A DNA stretch of 64,000 nucleotides from Panicum virgatum. Taxonomy: Eukaryota; Streptophyta; Magnoliopsida; Poales; Poaceae. A program made the translations under genes and the position numbers. Position 1 is the first letter of the stretch, and every line of letters starts with the position of its first letter. The DNA is taken from assembly GCF_016808335.1 (NCBI RefSeq), contig NC_053141.1:4332711-4396710 (forward strand). The letters run 5' to 3'. The notes beneath the pieces are model-generated. The model was not told the origin of the DNA. It was given only the letters and a program-made list of their open reading frames with translations, and did not search any database. Below, piece by piece: positions 59,960 to 64,000 of this stretch.

Positions 59960-60694
59960 TATCTTCCGCAAGTTTTTTTTTTATCTTTCACTGTTTGAGA
60001 TTCGTACAAACAATCAGAGCCGTTAAATCTACTCAAACTCTAACTTTCTCTCTCTCCTCAACATTCCCTCCCTCTCCCGCACCCACTACCGCTGCCCGCT
60101 GCCCGCCGCCGCATTCTTCCGCTGGTTGCGCGCTGCCCGATGCCGCCTGCGCTCGCTGCCTACGCGCCGCTCGCCACCGCTGCTGCATCCGCTGCCTGCA
60201 CGCCGCCCGACCCCGCCACCTGCGCTCGCTGCCTGTGCGCTGCCCGCTGCCCGCCCCTGCTGCCCCAGACGGATAATGCGAGCAGCATCTAGCAGCGAAA
60301 CCAAGCATTAATCAGTGGTGTTGTCGCGTTGAGGACGCACGAGCCGAAAACCAATTGAAATCAGTACCAAGCAGCCAGCTAGGACTCGTGGCCTGCGCAC
60401 AAATCCCTACGCTGCGCACCGCCACCGCCCCCGCCCCTCCCCGCGCCCGGAGAAGAAGGCGCGCAGCTCGCCGGAGAAGAAACTCCGTGTTTAACATTTC
60501 GATTTTGGTATTTTCAACATTTCATGCTTTCAATTTCAACATTTCTTCTTTACAATTTTAACATTTGGAAAGTCGAATGTTGAACTTGTTTAAAAAATAT
60601 TGAGTTAATTTTATCAAAATATTGAACATGTTTGTAGCAGCTAATTGGGCCAAAGTGGACTTTAAAGATGAATAGCTTATCTATCTTCCGCAAG
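59960..60694 (-). mobile_element. Poly(A) retroposon insertion, right copy
   Basis: Insert 59973-60681 with the same 13-bp TATCTTCCGCAAG duplications at 59960-59972 and 60682-60694. Confidence 0.75.
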
Positions 60695-62505
60695 ATATAT
60701 AGGAGCCCCTAGATCAATCCTCCACGCCAACAGCCTTCATCTCTCCCCAAACACAAGCTGTTCATCATCTTCTTATTCTTATATTCGCCGACTCCGATCC
60801 GATGAAAGCAAGCTAAGCTCGTCGCCGACGATCCCCCCCCCCCCCCCAACACACAAACACACACAGCGCAGCTCTATTCTATTTTGTGGCTCTCTGAATC
60901 ATCCTTCCCCATCCTTGGTGAGGTCCCCCATACCCCTTTCAACCCTCACGAGCATGGCCATGGCGCCATGGTATAGTTCACCTTTAGACCATGTGATCAA
61001 GGGGAAGAACGATTGCCACTGGCCCAGAATTTGTTCTTTCTTTATTGTTCCAATGCAACTAAATGGAGAATGATGTTGGTCCACAATGAAATCTGTTTCT
61101 CTCAACCAGTTGGCCATAGCGTATCACCTGTGGGCAGTCCTTGAACACAGCTTGGATGAGAGAGGAGCGGTGTTGTCTAGGGTGCCGCTCCAAGCGGTGG
61201 TCAGCTCCAGAGTAGATGCCGAGTGAGAACTCGATCTTGACGTAATCCAAGCCACAAAAGTCCAAGCTCAACGTGCCTCCGCTCCATGCGCATCTTGTCT
61301 ATATCTCTGGCTTAGAGTCGAAGTCGGAGCTGAGGTTAGAGTTGCGATCGCGATCCAACTGCCAGTCAGTGCAGTCCAACTGCCGCTGCTGAGCGCAATC
61401 CACCTCCAAGCACCGTTGATTGACCCCCAGCCATGGTGCTATTCTACTCCTGCGCCCCTGCGGCCTACGCTTCGTGCCTGGCCTTCGCTAGCCACTCTCC
61501 CCACCGCGAGGTGCACTACTGTGCTGACCCACCGGCTCACAACGCCGTCACACCATGCAGCGTGGCCTCGCACGCCCATGCGCGCCTCCAGCCAAGCTCA
61601 TCCGCATGTGTTGCATGCCTAATCGGTCTGCCTCCTTCCGCGCTCCTCGGTCCACCTACGCCGCACCACACCTCCTTGGCCACCACCAGTCGCGCGGCAC
61701 CTCTAGATCCAAACCTCCGCCGCTCGATCTGCGAGCGCCGCCACCAGATCTGGTCACGAAAGGAGCGAAGAGGAGTGCCGCTGGCTGGATCTGGGCTAGG
61801 GAGGAGCGCCACCACCTGTGGGCCCACTAGGAGAGAGGAAGGAGAATAGGAGAGAGAAAGAGGGGGTGGTAGATAGATGGGGAGATAAGAAAGACTCTGA
61901 TACCAATTCAAATGATATCTAGGCAAAATCCACAATGCATGCCTTCAGCATGTACATCAATATAATAGCTATGATCATTAAGTTATAAGGTCAATGATTT
62001 ATGAAGGAAAACTAGCTAAAACATATACAAGATATGTATATAAATATAATCTTTATCCCACCAAGTTTGATAATCAAGGCTCTTTTGGGACATGCACACA
62101 TCTCTTGCACGTACAAGTAATAAATCAGATGCAAATATGATAGACAACTTTTTATGGAACAGGAGTGGGCATGCCCCTACTGGATATGTATGATAGACAA
62201 CTTGACTGAGAACCTATCTTCTTTTACACTGTAGAAACCATTCTGGAGCTTAACAGCAAGATGTAGTTGAGAATAGAGCTCACTCTCTACCATGCATATA
62301 TTTGTACAAAATAGGACCATGTAAGCTGATGACAGTAGTAGCTAACACGAGTGTAGATAAAATTAAACAGCCCAAATTTACAAGTTTAATGATCATGATA
62401 GCCAAGTAATGTACACCGTATCTTAATTAGCAGGTTTGCATACAATATGCGGCCACTACTTGATGCTAGCTGGATCATCAAGCAGTACCAAAGTATACAC
62501 CATAC
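60695..62505. other. No gene recognised (right copy of 11505-13310)
   Basis: The only length difference from the left copy is one extra C in a homopolymer near 60835. One substitution is visible near 61675. Confidence 0.55.
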
Positions 62506-62510
62506 CATAG

Positions 62511-64000
62511 CTACAGGTCACATGGATTCACGTACATCGAAGTTATAGTGTCCTTGATGCTGAGCGGCAAGGTGTACACATCATCACGCTTGTAAAAGAA
62601 ATCCATTGTTCGTGCAACATCAACTGACTTCTCGAGAAACTCCATGGGTCGCTTCTGGTTGAGGTATTCCTCGACGATGTCCATCCATGCTTCTTCAATT
62701 ACAACTTTAAGCTTTTTCGTTGGCTTGCTCTGCTGTTACTCCATATTGCTTCATGCAAGTTTGCACCGTGGATACCACGTGTTCCGAATCTTGTTCCCGC
62801 TTGAAGGGACGAAAATTGGTAATAATAATTAGAAAGCAAGCAAGCCATTGATGAATATGCAGCATGTAACTATCTATATGTATACCTCATGTGACATGAT
62901 GTCATTTCCAACGCGCCCCACAGCAGAAACACCTCTCATAAGTTTGGGAAAGCTGAATGCCCAATTAACATCCTCCTCCCTAGTAGTAGTCCCATCTCTT
63001 AGTGAAATGAGCACAGCGATTATTATTTGCATACAGACAATGCTGCGCAGGGATTTTTTGAGGTGCTCATCAACAGTAGTTGGTACATAGTATTCATCGC
63101 GCCAATTCACCTCAGCATGGTAGAATTTGGCAGTGCAGATCACCTGAATAGACAGATGTACAAGACGTTAGAATAAATATTATTAGAAAACATGATGGCA
63201 TGTTTCTTTAGTGTGATCTTTTGGAGTAACTTACTAGTTTTTTGACAACTTCAGCATGCCTGTTTTTCTGAAGTTTTAACTCCTCCTCAATCTTGTTTGT
63301 AGTGTCAAGTATGCTGATGAGGAGTGGCTTCAAATGTGCTGGGAACTCCTCTGTGGTTCGTTCATCCCACCTGCCATCGATTAATATATTGTTCAAGCAC
63401 AGGTAGTAGAAATGTTTGTCAATTCTTTCGTGATATTATTTGATGAACTACTGGGCTGCTGCGCAAACCTTTCTATGGCTGTGGTGAAGATAGTACTTTC
63501 CTCTGTGGTGCAACAATAGTTGTCATAAAAGTCATCAAGCAATGATGCTAACAGGGTGAACTTTGTCACAATTGTCCGCGGATACGAGTAATAGGGTTCA
63601 TAAAGTGCTCCGAGAGTCCAAAAATGCATCTCCACCATTCTGTCCCGTGCGAAGCTCAGGTCGTTCCGTGAGTGTAAATCCTTCCACCATCTATAACTTA
63701 ATGATTAAATGACTGTTATTAGTAGTTTAGCACAGTGCATGCACACACTACTTGTTGGTAAGATAAGTTCGTAAGCAATTCCATTAAGTAAGTTACTACC
63801 AAATTATTATGCATGCCTGTGTCTCCTTACACTGTCAGTTCTTTCAGCTCATCACAGTAGATAGTTTGCAAGATGTTGTAGTCCAGCTTTGCAAACTCCA
63901 GTATGGTCCCATACTGCACAACCTTCTTCTCGTATACTTGAGATGTAGCGCCTTGCCTCCACCCTCTCGACCTACCTGAACCGAGGTGTCTCCAATGTGC
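62511..64000 (-). pseudogene. Terpene synthase, 3' part, right copy (cut by window)
   Basis: Exons 7 to 3, matching 13320-14809: e7 62511-62799, e6 62886-63143, e5 63235-63370, e4 63469 to about 63690, and the start of e3. DDFYD is at about 63522-63536. It has the same extra A in exon 7 and the same TAG in exon 3, so these lesions are not private to one copy. Confidence 0.8.

Larger units (their letters stand above)
49169..64000. repeat. Long direct repeat, right copy (partner 1-14809)
   Basis: This copy continues directly from block B of the hairpin repeat cluster. It carries the same fragments in the same order as the left copy. In several places it looks like the less damaged version: the phytocyanin exon-2 frame and the strictosidine synthase-like frame run further here than in the left copy. 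It is cut at 64000 inside exon 3 of the terpene synthase relic. Confidence 0.95.

Overview
This looks like nuclear DNA of a grass, probably a panicoid. The evidence is nested LTR retrotransposons with 5-bp target duplications, short MITEs, a CACTA element with TTTGCCGAGTGCC subterminal repeats, GC-rich exon fragments, and relics of plant gene families (terpene synthase, phytocyanin, strictosidine synthase-like, histone H3, ILR3-type bHLH). There are no operons or prokaryotic genes. I found no convincingly intact host gene: every recognisable host coding block is truncated, shuffled or frame-disrupted.

Layout. (1) 1-14809 and 49169-64000 are two near-identical direct copies, spaced about 49.2 kb apart. 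Each carries a phytocyanin exon-2 fragment, a strictosidine synthase-like exon-1 fragment, a broken terpene synthase exon 4/5 fragment with a MITE inside it, a foldback MITE, a divergent histone H3 relic, a poly(A) retroposon, and the 3' part of a second terpene synthase. (2) 13320-15845 is that second terpene synthase nearly complete: seven exons on the minus strand with recognisable metal-binding motifs, but several lesions. (3) 16523-22990 (block A) and 29404-30807 / 35793-36223 / 44101-49168 (block B, split by two retrotransposons) are older paralogous copies of a GC-rich repeat cluster. Its hallmark is a near-perfect hairpin with a single-base loop, seen ten times. (4) 23845-24044 is a phytocyanin exon 1, and 24629-24922 the last exon of an ILR3-like bHLH gene. 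(5) 25560-28920 is an internally deleted CACTA transposon on the minus strand. (6) 30808-35792 is a 5.0-kb Copia element, and 36224-44100 is a 7.9-kb Copia element that itself holds a 2.7-kb solo LTR at 39881-42567. Each of these three insertions has a recognisable target-site duplication.

History that can be read from the sequence. The A/B duplication came before the first Copia insertion, because A keeps the empty target site. Copia 2 (about 3% LTR divergence) is older than Copia 1 (about 1.4%). The 14.8-kb repeat is the youngest event, or an assembly artefact: its differences are almost all single-base homopolymer indels concentrated in the first 5.4 kb. I did not find a convincing new multi-gene system. 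The hairpin repeat cluster and the 49-kb duplication are the least explained features.
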